Shown here piece after piece: positions 36,451 through 50,800 of a stretch of 64,000 nucleotides of DNA (position 1 is the stretch's first letter; every line of letters begins with the position of its first letter). The DNA comes from Phoronis australis. Taxonomy: Eukaryota; Phoronida; Phoronidae. The stretch is taken from contig NMRA01000155.1 in the NCBI GenBank assembly GCA_002633005.1, forward strand, positions 367,844-431,843. The letters run 5' to 3'. Made by a program: the position numbers and the translations under genes. The notes beneath the pieces were generated by a model. That model did no database searches. It saw only the letters and a program-made list of their open reading frames with translations, and was not told the DNA's origin.

Positions 36451-39400
36451 GGTTAGGGTGGGAAAGACGCGTCATTGTTTATTAGATATCATGTTTTTAT
36501 CTTGTCAAACGCTAAAATGTCATTCGCTTTGCGGCCAGAAAAGCCTTAAAATCGTGCAGGCCATCGCAAAAGATAGAAAATTATATTCAAATCCTGAAAA
36601 TATATGGTGCGACCATCATATTGCAAGCGCATGTCTACTTCAAAAGCTGACTCACAATCTCAATAGCGTGTGAATCAATCGAACAATGGCCCTGCTTTCA
36701 CACATCTACCCTTTATATTTCTCACCTCTTTTACATATTGGATACGTACATGTACTTCCTATTGGAAGGTACGTCCTTCCCATTGGCAGTCCACGATTTA
36801 CGATAACATGTTTGCAGTGGTGATGGTGATCATTGGTTACTCCGGCGGTCTGAGTTCTGTTTAAAGCTTTCTTATTAAGGTATCACCTAACTCTAACCAT
36901 TGTTTGTAGTATTGGTTACTGCACCAGCATTTAAAGTAATATAGAAATGTTTTGATCATAAAAATCCATGCAGGGATGGTAGGGAATCCAACAGGTGCCA
37001 CACCCGTGCACTGCCCTTTCGTCTTACCTTGGTTGTCATCGACTAGTGGCCTCCTCTCTCGGGTCGACACAATTTTCACCCCTTTCATCCTCTGCCCTCG
37101 TACGTTCAGATACCTCTTTAGACGCCCTCATGGTCACTACCAATTGCACCCTTCCCCAAATATCTCATCAACACTATACTTCTCTCCAGTCGCCGTCACA
37201 GTCGCTGTGGCTTCACTATAATTTTCTGGTGTCGCGTTTAAGTGTCAGTGCGTTGTTTACCCCCTCCCACTTTTTGCGCCTACTGTACTCAGTATAACTA
37301 AAGTGTATCAAGTGACAAATATTTAGAGCATTATAAATAATAAAAAACCTGGGTAACATTATATCACATGTCAATCTTAACTCATTTCTATGAAATCTAA
37401 TGTGAACACACACTATTTATGCATAACGTAATTTGACAACGCTTAAAAAGGTGCTCAAGAGGAGACACAAGTAAAGGGGTACTAAACCTTCTTTTATCCA
37501 AACAGATGATAACTAGAAATGGGTCACTTTCTTAAGAACAGAACAGCTGTCTGTTTAGAGAAAATTGGAAAAATATTTCAAAAAACCTGCTCAGTCGAAA
37601 AGCATGACCGAAACATCCGGTCGAGTTAATAAGCGACTTTGGGAACCTCAAAACTGCCTTCTGTACACTACGAGATTCACTTATGATCGACACATGAAAT
37701 AGCTTTTCCGTTGAATAGTTGTTGATCTCTCGTTGGAAGAACAAGTAGTACAGTCGGTGATGACAGAACAAGTCTAGAGTGAACTCACCTAAACATCCGG
37801 AATAGGCATATCTACCTGTAAGCTATGTTTGTGCTTTTCTGCAAAAATTTTTTCGTAAGCTTTTACAAGTAGGCCAATTTCTTTTTTCAAAGAGGCTGTT
37901 TAACGGCTTGTGACAAACTCACCTTCCGTCCATTACTTCTGATTTGGACCACTTGCCGTAATGAATTTGGTCTAAAATTGCTCGTTAATCATATTGCAGA
38001 TGATTTGAGGACATCAAAAACCTGGCAGTTCGTTGTTGCTTGAAGTCTGGCAGTTGACTTGTCATAGTGGACATAGCGTACCATTTGTATGCGCTAAGCA
38101 AATGGTATCAATAAATATCGAACTTTCGAACGAGTTCTTCTCAAACCCAAAAGATGCTTCCCATCTGCATAAAGAACAAGTGGAAATCAAACGCTTAATG
38201 GACTGTCGTTTAAATCTTAGATTCAAATTTTGGACGAATCGTGACTTGATAACAATCGCAATCTTTCACGACAATACATTGATGTTCATTCCCAACGTAT
38301 GTCACCCACGTGTGTCGTCTAAGTCTCGAGGTTTCTTGAAGAACTCAATAATGAGACAGTTCACCCAGGATTTTGTGGACATTGAGTAAATCACGAGGCT
38401 TCACGTCCTACTCTTGTTAGAGGGACACTGTCGATTTTGCGACCGAAACTCACGTTTTGGGGATTACTGATGGATGAAATCGACTTCTTGAAGTTATTAG
38501 CTAGCTTTGACCAGACCTGTAAAACACAAACTATACGCTTTTATGATTTTATTACTGTGGCGCCACTTCTCACCGTCACTAAAAACCAAGCCTGGTGACT
38601 TTACGCCTTTGTAAAAGCTAACATTTATCGAGTGAGTGCGGTTTAGCTCCGCTAGCCTGAGGAACGTTAGGCTGTGACCGCGGGGCTCCAGGTGCATGAT
38701 TCCGCCCTGAGGTTGCATGATCTCAGAACACTACTTTTCTTGTCGATAATATCATTTTACGTGAAGACTGGCATTTTAAGAGGACTCACTATTCATATTC
38801 AGCGAATCAGCTTGGTACAATTGTATCAGTTGGGTAGGGCAAGAGTCTAAAACTTTTAGTAAATATCTAATTGTAATCCGCATGTGGTTTGGGAAAGCTT
38901 TTTACTCACTATCTGAATTATAATTAATAAAGGTTACCGTAACCTCTTTTCATAACAAACACGTAACTACTTATATTACCCCGGTCACACGCAAGCAAAA
39001 AAACTGGAAATGGAGAATGGAAAACTCTCATTCCAAACCCGGGTAGACAGAATTCGTTAGCGTGGACAGGCAGTTTGTCTAGGAGAAGGAAAACTCCGAT
39101 TTCAAAACAGGGCAGAGGATGCTCCAAAGCAACAGACAACAGATTCTCTACGAGAAGGAAACTGGGATAAAAAACCAACGCCGAAGTCGGATACCCTGGG
39201 CCCCTGTGGCGCTTAACGGCAGCGCGATGTCATCATCATGGTCAATCTGTTTGACCATGTGGCAAACAAGAAGAAGAAAGTATAGATTTCTGATATAGCA
39301 AGTCAGTTGTGAGGCGTCGTTTGATGTTAATTAAATAAACTTACTTTTTAGAACATAATTTTTTTCTAGACTGGCAAAGTATGAATTGTTTTCACCCTGT

Positions 39401-40012
39401 TCAATCCACTTAGCCCGTGATCTTGTAACATGACCCCTCACGAGACCCTCTCGAAAAATGTCCAACTCATTATCAGTCTTTAGCAACAATATTTGAACCT
39501 TGATAGATTATTGGCATAGGATTCACGATGCCGAAGAAACATTTAACGAAGAACTAGTAAAACTAATATTTAAAAAAGGTTCGCTTTAGAAACCTCTGAC
39601 GTCTGGAGTTGAAAACAAACGGGAAGTTTTTGTTATGACAATTACTAAAATCATTTTTGAAAAAAATCATTCAGAAGAGCGAATGTTTGAACAAAGATGA
39701 CGCAATTAATTCAGCAAAACGTTTTCGGACCTACGTTGGAATTGGTCTTAAAGCAGTAAAGTAGCTTTAAACATGCGATCTGCCTTCATAATAAAATTTT
39801 GATTGAAATAGTTTCCATATCAAGTGATATCAAATGGATCTATACTCAGATAAGAAGAAATTTCGACAGTGCTTACGAGCAACTGACATTTCCTTACAAG
39901 ATGCTTGCTCTTGGTGAGGATCATTAAGCTGTCTTGACACGGCGGGCTATTTTAGGCGTAATCAAGAGTTTTTTTGACGTGAAGAAAAATTGTGCCACAT
40001 AAGTGGCGAATT
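36451..40012. other. Intergenic between genes 2 and 3
   Basis: No gene or named element recognised. All open frames are short and lack family motifs. Confidence 0.4.
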
Positions 40013-40417
40013 TGCGGGCAATTCAGGATGCTTAACACCCCCAGTCCTCTTCCATCATCAAACCTGTACGTTCAATGGCTCCTGAATCTAAATATGTGGG
40101 ACAGGCCTTGGTAAGTCTATATGACCACTAATCTTCATTATTTGTTCTCACGCTACTCCATCATTAGGAGCTCAATAAACATTTAAGCCGATATACGATT
40201 ATCTGTAAGCCCGCACTGTACTGTATAAAGCCATTTTTGGTTACTATTTCGGCTGAAGATGATAAGTTATCAGCGTTCTCAAACAGGTCTGTTTATTTTG
40301 GGAGAGTGTTAACACGGTGAATAATTATCTTTTATCATACAAATCTCTTAAGCAATGGTGGGAAAATAGATGTGTACAGACCGGCAAGACGGCATTGCGT
40401 ACTCTTGCTGCATACCG
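40013..40417 (+). promoter_or_regulatory. Conserved 5' flanking block of gene 3
   Basis: Begins GGGCAATTCAGGATG and continues to the ATG, with the same ordered blocks as genes 2 and 4. Closest to the gene 4 block, including GGTCTGTTTATTTTGGGAGA. Confidence 0.4.
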
Positions 40418-41856
40418 ATGTTTAAAATGAGAATTCTGCTTTTTTCGGTGTCTTGTGCGGTCTTGTGTGTCGGAGTATTTGGTATCCACTCCGTGGTGAA
40501 CGTAATAGGCGGAAAATTGAAAGGCGACTGGTCTGAAACGGATGGAGTAACTCGATTTTTGGGTGTTCCTTATGCTTTACCACCGGTAGGTCAGCGCAGG
40601 TTCGCTCCTCCTCATATCATACCAAGATGGGACGTGGAGAAGGATTGCACATCATACAAACCCTCATGCCCTCAGCCATTGGAGATGTTCAATGATTCGC
40701 GAACAGGTTATTTAAAAACATACAACGTTTCACTTGAATTACCGAAGATTAATGAAGATTGTTTGTACTTAAACATTTTTGTTCCTGGCGAGGTTCAATT
40801 CAACAAATCTTTGCCAGTCATGGTTCATTTCCAAGATAGTGGCTTCCAGGTTGCACTTACTGACGTGTTTGATGTTTCCGGTCTAGCAAGGGAAGGGGAA
40901 GTCATAGTTGTGACATTCAGTTCACGACTTGGTGCTCTTGGTTTCTATGGAGGGCACAATTTAGGACTTTGGGACCAAATAGAAGTTTTGAAGTGGATAC
41001 ATCACAACATTGAAGCGTTTGGTGGTGATGCGAACAGAGTAACATTGTTTGGAGTTGGCTCAGGTGCATTTGCCGTTGGCCTCCATGTTCTATCCGCGGA
41101 GAGTAGAGGGTTGTTCAAAAGGGCCATATCTCAAGGCACATCTGCCTACGACATAACCTTAATCAACTCAAATCCAGCAAGTGCAAATGACGCGTTCAAC
41201 AAAGCAGTGAACTGTGAACTCAAGGAAATGGAAGAACAGATGAAATGTTTAAGGTCCTTGAAAATTGAAGACATTCTTTCTGTCCAGGTAAAACTTGCAT
41301 ACCAGTACCTTAATTTCATGCCGGCAGTTGATGGCAAAATACTACAAAACACACCAACCAAGATATTGGAAACGATGAAATTCAATGACGTCGACTATAT
41401 GTTAGGTGTCAACAGCAACGGGGGATCTGCTGGTGTTTTTGACTTCTTCCCCCGTCTGAACACGGGTGCTGACGAAGATTATTTCAAGGCGTTCTTAGAT
41501 GGTGCTGCTTACATGATATCCCCAACAAACTTTGCCGCTTTGAAAGCCGCTCTGTCGTATGAATACGCACCAGTGATGAAAGACAGTATGAACAGCAAGA
41601 AGTGGTTTCAGAAAATATTAGATTTTTCCAGAGATGGTTACTTAAGCCAGGTCAGAGTAGCCCAGTTGACCCATGCCGGTGCTGGGTTGCACGTTTACGC
41701 CTATTATTTTGACCAATCTCCTCCAGTTTCAGGTGACGTTTCAGCCGACGTGTTGGGTGTACCCGCTGGTGTGGAGGAGTTGTTTTTATTTGGTCATGTA
41801 CGAAATGAATTCAGTACGCGACTGATGAAAACCTGGGCAACTTTTGCTAAAACAGG
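40418..41856 (+). CDS. Gene 3 exon 1: signal peptide and inactive esterase domain
   Basis: 1,439 nt from MFKMR, or 1,430 from MRI. The nucleophile, acid and His sites show the same GVGSG, SNGG and VPAG losses. The oxyanion stretch is HFQDSGF, one residue further from the canonical motif than in the other copies. An open frame continues to 41875 past the GG|GTACGC donor. Confidence 0.88.
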
Positions 41857-44800
41857 GTACGCTTTGCAACAGTAAATTTTTATTACTTTTCACAATTTTC
41901 TAAAGCGCCGTAAATAAAGTATAAACGGTGCACATGAACTTCTAAATAGATGCAGCAGTTCTGTATTCACCTATAATATGAATTGAAACCGCATCGTTTC
42001 TTTTGTGACTAAAAGAATTTTCGCCATTGAGTTAATAAACAAATGTAATAGAATAGGTCCTCCTCGAGATAAAAACGATACTTCATGAGCATTGCTAAGT
42101 TCTCAACATTCCTATTCGAAAGCAAGTGACTACGAATTTCGTTTATTTTGACTACATTAATCATGATTACGAAATTCGCTTTGATGACGAGCCTCTCTTG
42201 GGAACAGGTTTAAAATAATGATTACATGTACATCAAGATATAAGTGAGAGGAAAATGGCGGCTAATTAATACTTTGGTTTTCAGGATGCCAGTTTTGGAA
42301 CTTGGCGATGGTACTTTTTTGGAATGGCCTAACTTCAACGCAACACATCAAAAAACAGCATTTCTGCGATCCGACGTTACCAAGGCAAATGCTGTGATGG
42401 ATTCGTTGCCAGGAAATTTGGAAAGGAAAATTTCGTTTTGGATTGAACTGCTGCCCAGAATTGCAACTAAAAACGAAGAGTGCCGAAACGACACATCTTC
42501 TGCTATGGAGTACGATCACCCAATGGTTCTACTTAAACAAGGTCATGTTCTTGGACGTCTCAGAATGGCTGCAGGTAATTTTGTGAAAATAATGTGCTTT
42601 GCTTACTCAGGAGGAGCGCTTTGATTGCTTGCAAGTGAGTTAGCCGCCCATTGGTACCTTGTTTGCTCACAGCCAACAGACAGTCGAATGGCGTAATGGC
42701 GACTTTGGCGAGACTGCAACATCCTATTGTATACATTAGACGTGTCATTTGTCTGGAAATCAGTATTTTAGGACACAGTGCTACGTAGAGACAATTTGGA
42801 ATGAAATTTGGTCTAAATTCATCAAGATCTTAACTTTGGTATTTGCAATGCCCAATTAAACAAATAGATTAGACGTGTGCTTGTCGCTATAAAACGGGTC
42901 GATTCCAGTGGCCCGTTTGCAACAATTCTGTATTTTCGGCAATCACTCCTGACCAAGACAGCTTGCAAACACGAGCTTGACTGCTGAAACCTGCTGAGTG
43001 TCTTGTTGACTGGGACAGTTGAATACGGAAATTACGTGCATAAAACATGGGGTCAAGGATCACGCATGAAGAACATTTCCTAAATGAGTGTCGTTTCTGT
43101 GGATTTTGAAGCGTCGGCTGATCTTTATGATTTGGGACTACTCAGTAATATTTGTGCAGGTCACGTGAACAGAATAGATGGTGAGTCTTACATAATCCAG
43201 GTAATTTTCGTACCAACAGTGAAAAGTTCTGTTTAACAAACTTTTCAAAAGGTAGTTATCACGTGTATGTGGTAATACACAAAACGTGCTGAGAGTGTCG
43301 TAGATGAAATATTATACCACATTATCAGCCTGACATGGCCAATACAACCAGTAATAATCCCATTTAGTTATTAAACTCGCGTTGAATAACATTTGGCAGG
43401 AAACCGAGGCCTGTCGACTTAACAGCTGCGCCACTCAGCAGCTGACGTCATAGAACGTGAAAATAGAATATTTAAATGAGCACGCGCAATAATCGCATGT
43501 TCAACAAAAGGCTTTGTACCGACATCTATACGCTATGAAAAATAAGATACACAATTTCAATAAAACGACATCGTTAATTCTGTAAAATTTACTTGTCATT
43601 TTCTCTCACTTGTAAATCATTGATCTCCAGTTTGAATGCTGGTAACGTGTAGTTGGGATCATTTGATTTGGACATAATACTCAGTAACCAGTGGTAACCT
43701 ACTCTGGCAGACGATATTTTCACGGTGGAACCTTAGCATGGTAAGATGCATAGTAAACTAGACTAGTTGCTCACAATTTATTTTATAGATTCACTTTATT
43801 CATATTTTGTTTGAATTTTCAATTGGCTTTGAGTAAAAACATTATTTTATCATAAATAACTCGTCATTTCTTAAAAGGTCACGACCTCCGACCCCGGTCC
43901 GCTGACATAGAAAGCGCTTACAAAGCTGAGTGGAGTTGAGAAAGATAGATCGATGCGTTACAATGGTTATCGTTCAGTATGTGATATAAATAGATTATTA
44001 CATGTTCTCAGCCGTTATCTCCCAAATCAGGAGACCTCGTGGATTTTTGAGAATTAATAATTAATTATGATTCTCAATAATCCATTCGGGCTCTGTATTA
44101 CGGAGGATAACGACTTCACCATGTAATTGTCTCTATGTATCCCACGGGACAGTATTCCGCGTATCGATTGAGACCGAAGGTCTAGTTGATACGCGGAATA
44201 ATGTCGCGTGGGATATTCCTTCATCTACGCCAATCAAGGAACGTTTTGTATTTATCCCATACGCTTCGAATTCCTAAGTTTCTTTCATTTTTGGCAGAAT
44301 TTTAAATATTTCACCCGGGCTGTTCACTTAGTGGATCATATCCTATAAGCGCGTTAGGTTACAAGTTTTCTCTAGTAAAATAAACAGTTTTAAATGTAAC
44401 GATTTGTTACTTGAAAAGAGATATCAAAGATGAAAACAACGGTAATTGTGCATTGAACTTGCAACATTTCCGGTAAATAGTTAAATACCAACAATATTTG
44501 ATGTTGCAGTTACCGAGGAATCGGCACCTGAGTTGCAGACGATATGAAAGTTAGCAATCGAAAACTGAGACATAAGTATCATATAATTAACAGTTTTGTT
44601 CCAGATGTTACATGTACATTTGAGAAATGATTGCATGTTGAGTCTTGTTTATACTGCTGCAACTGCATTAGTTTAAACTATTTTGGGAAAGTTTGATGAT
44701 CGAACTGCCTAACGATGTCGAGTCAACATTGACCTACCTTTAAACTTTCCATGTCAGAGGTCACTGTTGAAGTAGTGCGGGGAGGAAATACGGAAAACAA

Positions 44801-47800
44801 TATCCCATGACTGTATTGAACTCGACTGATTCAACTCGTATGGGACTAGTATCTCGTGACCGGTGTGCATGTATATGTTTGAAGAGCATAATTACCTGAA
44901 GGTGCAAACATTCGCCTGCGCTTGAAACAATTGATGTTTTGATTTAGTGTTGTTCTTGAATTTCTACAAAGCTCACGATTTGCATGTGTTAAGTAATCAC
45001 TCCAGACCATGTGATCTCAGTTATGGCGGTAGTGTGAGGTACATCTAGTGGCATATTGAAAAGTTAGACTTTCCAGAGTCAATTTGCAAGCCGCGAAGAC
45101 TATCGTTCTCCAGACTGTATCTTTTTTTCGCGACTGACTCTGGGGTAGAGTTCAGCCGCTAGGACCTCGGCAGGACCTCGCTAGTAAAGCAAGACTTTGT
45201 GAGATTACGCGAGATATCGCCGTGTAGTTTGAATTAGAACACGTGATTTTGACTAGAGTTTTCTAGCCGCGAAATAGCTACTGAACTCTTCCCAGGTGTT
45301 TGGTCAGTGTCTGGAAGGTTAAGGAAATTTGGTTATTGATATGCAAAAATGTAATGCTTGTAACAACATTTTGGGGAGATTAAAACCTGTAGACTTCGCA
45401 TTCTTGCCCGACTTGACGTCTGAACAACTTAATTTCACCATTCAGCTATTTAGACTAATGNCTCCAGACCATGTGATCTCAGTTATGGCGGTAGTGTGAG
45501 GTACATCTAGTGGCATATTGAAAAGTTAGACTTTCCAGAGTCAATTTGCAAGCCGCGAAGACTATCGTTCTCCAGACTGTATCTTTTTTTTCGCGACTGA
45601 CTCTGGGGTTGAGTTCAGCCGCTAGGACCTCGGCAGGACCTCGCTAGTAAAGCAAGACTTTGTGAGATTACGCGAGATATCACCGTGTAGTTTGAATTAG
45701 AACACGTGATTTTGACTAGAGTTTTCTAGCCGCGAAATAGCTACTGAACTCTTCCCAGGTGTTTGGTCAGTGTCTGGAAGGTTAAGGAAATTTGGTTATT
45801 GATATGCAAAAATGTAATGCTTGTAACAACATTTTGGGGAGATTAAAACCTGTAGACTTCGCATTCTTGCCCGACTTGACGTCTGAACAACTTAATTTCA
45901 CCATTCAGCTATTTAGACTAATGTGCCATCCGTCCCTAATAAACTTTTCTAAGTTTAAGGAACTTCTAGTGCAAATGAAATGAATATACGCAACGTGCTG
46001 TTGCAACACTACTGACTACCTTGCTATAGATGGTTTTTGACTTGCCAGTCCGCTCAGTGATTACTGCTGCGAGTGCGTCAACACATTAACTTTTTATCTT
46101 TCTGTCATATTTCCGGCTTTTATGGGACCTATTATTACCTGGTATTAAACATAACATCAATGAAATGTCAGCTCAAACCAACCAACGTTGAGGTCTACGG
46201 CTGGCGACACACTTCCTGCATGCCTCCGCATATTTGACATGAGGAACTAAAATCCTTTTTGGAATCACATGCTGGGTGAATTTGACAACATCATTACTAA
46301 GTTGACAGGTCGATGCGATTGTGCACTTTAGGGAACCAATTTCCATACGAAGAATACCTGGACATCCCATATGCAGTGCCACCTGTCGGGGACTTACGAT
46401 TTCACCCTCCAAGGCCCCATCAAGGTTGGAAAGGCATTCTAAACAGAACAAGAGAGACAACTGGGGTCAAGATTTGTCCTCAGACTATCTTGGCACTCAT
46501 GCCTGTGCTTCCGTTTGAGGTCATGGAGGAAGATTGTCTAACATTAGACATTTACCTTCCATACGGAGTTTCAAAAATCAGGTATGTAGGTCTACTCGCC
46601 TGGGTCAGCTACCTTCTGCTATGCTTTTCTACATTCTACAGTGGATATGTTGTAAAACTTCAAATAAAAGTCCACGGTCTTATAGACTTATATCCGAAAT
46701 AACTTTTAAATCTTTGACGATACCGAATATATGAAATCACTTTATCTTCGAATCAGGTTGAACCATTTTTTCAGATATAAGCCCAGTTGCTACCTTCTTT
46801 GTGATTTCCGCCAACCAACTGTGACCACAGTGTTAAATATTGTTGAAGACAATGAAATATTGGTTGGCTGAAATTGTTCCCGATAAAAACAAAACAGTGC
46901 TACACTTTTATAATTGCGCCCTGTCCTTAATCGGCGAAATATGTGGATTTTCTGAGAAAACTTAAAATGTAACGATCCCGAAAATAAGCTGCGGTATTAC
47001 ACCGGAATATAACCCCATACCTGAATGTAAAATCATGGCCGAATATAGGGAATTTTTACGGCAAACAATATAAAGGATGTTGCCAACTCACCAACGTCAG
47101 AATTGGTCAATATCGTCCAGTTTTTGAACTTTGAAGGAGAATGAACCCAAACCTATGAACACCAAATGTATATCAACTTTTCAATGTTCTGTAGGACCCT
47201 AAAAATGCCCAATTACGTCCAACTTCATAATTTCGTATCGCAGAAGTGGCTGGTTGCATTCTTAACTTTCAGATGCTACGCTTTAGGCATTCCTTAACAA
47301 AACGCTGGTTGGAATTGTTGATTCTCAAAATGTTCTACTTTTGCAATAGTGCTACCAACGTACTTATATGATATTTTATGAAAATGATTTAATGTTGTAT
47401 CAAACGAAAATAATAATTTTTTGAGATTTCATCTTGAACATTTATATCATACAAGTTCTAAGCAGCAAGGTCACTTAACCTAATTAGTATCAGATTGCTA
47501 TATTTTTTCTTTCACAAAATATCTAAATTTGCTTTGTTAATTTTTATAGCTTTGTAGATATTTGGCTAAATGTGCAGAGTTGTCGATGTGGTTCCACATA
47601 ACCTTAAGGTAACCTAATTTTATTTGGTCGTAAAGAACATTGTGTACTTATCACCCATTTGACTGAATTCATATGATTGGCATGGTATGATATTAATGGT
47701 TGATGACAATTCATATCAGTGGTTAACATAATATTTCATGTAAGGCTTATCACCAATCGTGATAATTTAAATGGTTTCTTATCTCTGAGAATATTAATGA

Positions 47801-50800
47801 CCCAAGTTTATCGTTATCTCTTGAGATCAAGCTCAAAAAATTTAAGGCCACCCAGTAACAGAAAATACTTCCTATCCCTAAACAGAACATTAAGGCATTG
47901 ACGAGAAAGTCGGTGTAAAATATGTCTATTTTAACAAACTTTGGCCATTGTTTTCTAAGAGGATTTCTTTTGTAACCAGCTCATGGGATTTTCCAAAAGC
48001 AGCATCACAAATTTAACTCTCTTTTGATGCGCCCACAAATGCCGCCATCTCCGTCCGTCCGTCTGTCCGTCCGTCTGGTGTCCGCTGCTCCATTTCCAAA
48101 GCCCCTTGGTGCATATTAACGAATTTTTGCAGATATTTTCCTTTAATAGATAGGTTGGCATGAGCACAATTTTGGACGTATTCGGCTACCGGGTGTGCCC
48201 CTAGAGGCAATTTTAATTTTTACGTTTGCCTCTATATCTTCGGAGTTCTTCAACGAATTTTCATGAAATTTGACAAATAGGTAGTTCTTAGTTTTTGAAT
48301 GGATTCGACGTATTTTGAGCCACCTTTTTTGTTTTCAGTTTGATTTGACATAGTGAATGCCTCCTAGTGGCCATTTTTATTATGTTTGAGTCTTTGACGT
48401 CCATCTCACTATCGGCCAAACCACTCTAAAATGTTATTTTTATTTTTCAATAATGAAAAAGACAACATTTGAAAAGTGAACAAAGAAAAGGGACAAAGCT
48501 TTCACTCATCCCCCCCCCCCNNNNNNNNNNNCACATCCATTCACACACTTCATCATTTAATAGAAATAACACTAAACAATGCATGAATTTATTGTTTATA
48601 TAACAAATTCGTTGCATGGCAGCACTAAAAGCCTCCCATATTCTAATTTTAGAGTTGTTCGGCTCTTTTTCTTTTTGAAAATTAAATAATGTAATTTTGA
48701 GATGTTTCATCCAGAATAACTTAAAGGCAGACCAGTCTGGATGTAATTGTTGTTGGTTACGTAAATAAATAGAATATTGGGCGACGGTGATAACATAATT
48801 AATCAAAGGGAGACTTAAGGAAAACTCATATGGCAAAACACGAATTCATTTTTCGTTATTTTGACATCCTCCTTAAGGAGAGATGTCAAAATATCTTGAA
48901 CATTAATTAACAATCTAGTTTGTACTACATTAAAATGTACACAGTATTCTACACTAGATTACAGTAATAGCATTTATATGAATCTTGATGTTATACAGTA
49001 AAGAGTTAGTACATAAACTGTTGCGCAACAACATATACTTTAAAGATTTAATGCGTGGATCAAGAGAAAGTGCAAAAGGCAAGGAATAATTTAATACATG
49101 TATCTTGTTTGAGTAATGCTGCAACAAATTTTCATACGTGTAGTTATCTGTTTTTGTAGTACTTCTGTAACAAGATATTTTTTATTTTCCTTTTGCAATT
49201 TTATTGTAACCTTAGCAATATGTTTTGTTGCAAGCAACCAATCGCTGAAGATTTTGATCATTTTTTCTAGATAAAATGATACTTATTGAATTAAATTTCG
49301 TGATTTAAAATCTCTTAATTTATTGGGGACAAATAAAACAACAAGAATAATATATATTTTAGGTTGTATTGGGAATTTCAGGGTCACAGCTCTGCAAATG
49401 AATATTTCACCGAAGGAACCAGATGGTTTCCTTGATTACAAGAGATAACACACACATTTACGATACCCAATGAGTAATTGCGTATCGGATACTAAGTGGC
49501 ACGTGGTTAGCACAATACCAAATGGGAACATAATGCCAAATGGGTATTGGCCGATTGCCTACCAAGTGGGTCGAGCCAAACAGCAAATTCAATAACAAGT
49601 ACCAAATGAGCAAATATCATATAAAGTACCAAGTGGGTATACCAAACAGCCAACTGGGCTATAACAATCTGCAAAGCAGGTTCCGGACAGGCTGAGAGAG
49701 CAGACCAGCGGGAGTGATCAAAAGAGATATTGTAAGGAACGTGGTGTTGTGGCTCAGTATGTGCCGAGAGTTGTGACCGGGGTGGAAAGAGGCAAGCTGC
49801 AAAGATGGACGCTCGAGTACAGGTGTATCTGCTAGCTAGTGACGTATTTTCTTGCTTGGCGGTAACACGCTCCGGGCTTGAAGGAGGTACCAGTAGTGAC
49901 CAGAGTAACTCACAGCAGAGTTTTTTCGACAAAAGGTAGCGAGGTTAGGAAAGGTATAAANCGTAAATAAATAGAATATTGGGCGACGGTGATAACATAA
50001 TTAATCAAAGGGAGACTTAAGGAAAACTCAAATGGCAAAACACGAATTCATTTTTCGTTATTTTGACATCCTCCTTAAGGAGAGATGTCAAAATATCTTG
50101 AACATTAATTAACAATCTAGTTTGTACTACATTGAAATACACACAGTATTCTACACTAGATTACAGTAAGAGCATTTATATGAATCTTGATCTTATACAG
50201 TAAAGAGTTAGTACATAAACTGTTGCACAACAACATATACTTTAAAGATTTAATGCGTGGATCAAGAGAAAGCGCAAAAGGCAAGGAATAATTTAATACA
50301 TGTATTTTGTTTGAGTAATGCTGCAACAAATTTTCATACGTGTAGTTATCTGTTTTTGTAGTACTTCTGTAACAAGATATTTTTTTTTCCTTTTGCAATT
50401 TTATTGTAACTTTAGCAATATGTTTTGTTGCAAACAACCAATCGCTGAAGATTTTGATCATTTTTTCTAGATAAAATGATACTTATTGAATTAAATTTCG
50501 TGATTTAAAATCTCTTAATTTATTGGGGACAAATAAAACAACAAGAATAATATATTTTAGGTTGTATTGGGAATTTCAGGGTCACAGCTCTGCAAATGAA
50601 TATTTCACCGAAGGAACCAGATGGGTTCCTTAATTACAACAGATAACACACACATTTATGATACCCAATGTGTAATTGCGTATCGGATACTAAGTGGCAC
50701 GTGGTTAGCACAGTACCAAATAGGAACATAATGCCAAATGGGTATTGGCCGATTGCCTACCAAGTGGGTCGAGCCAAACAGCAACTTCAATAACAAGTAC

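Larger units (their letters stand above)
42575..46331 (+). other. Gene 3 intron 2
   Basis: 3,757 nt against 448 in gene 2. The growth is explained by a repeat block (43278-44850) and the duplicated segment 45000-45923. Confidence 0.6.

Noticed and set aside
36952-37297. Overlapping 89 and 100 codon frames in the gene 2-3 spacer
   Set aside because: No domain motif, biased composition and competing frames on the other strand.
40370-40417. Upstream in-frame ATG for gene 3
   Set aside because: It adds 16 residues before the signal peptide, and those bases belong to the conserved non-coding block that is out of frame in genes 2 and 4.
45792-45983. Small frame starting MVIDMQKCNACNN
   Set aside because: The CxxC is suggestive but the frame is short, lies in an assembly-duplicated stretch of an intron and matches no domain I know.
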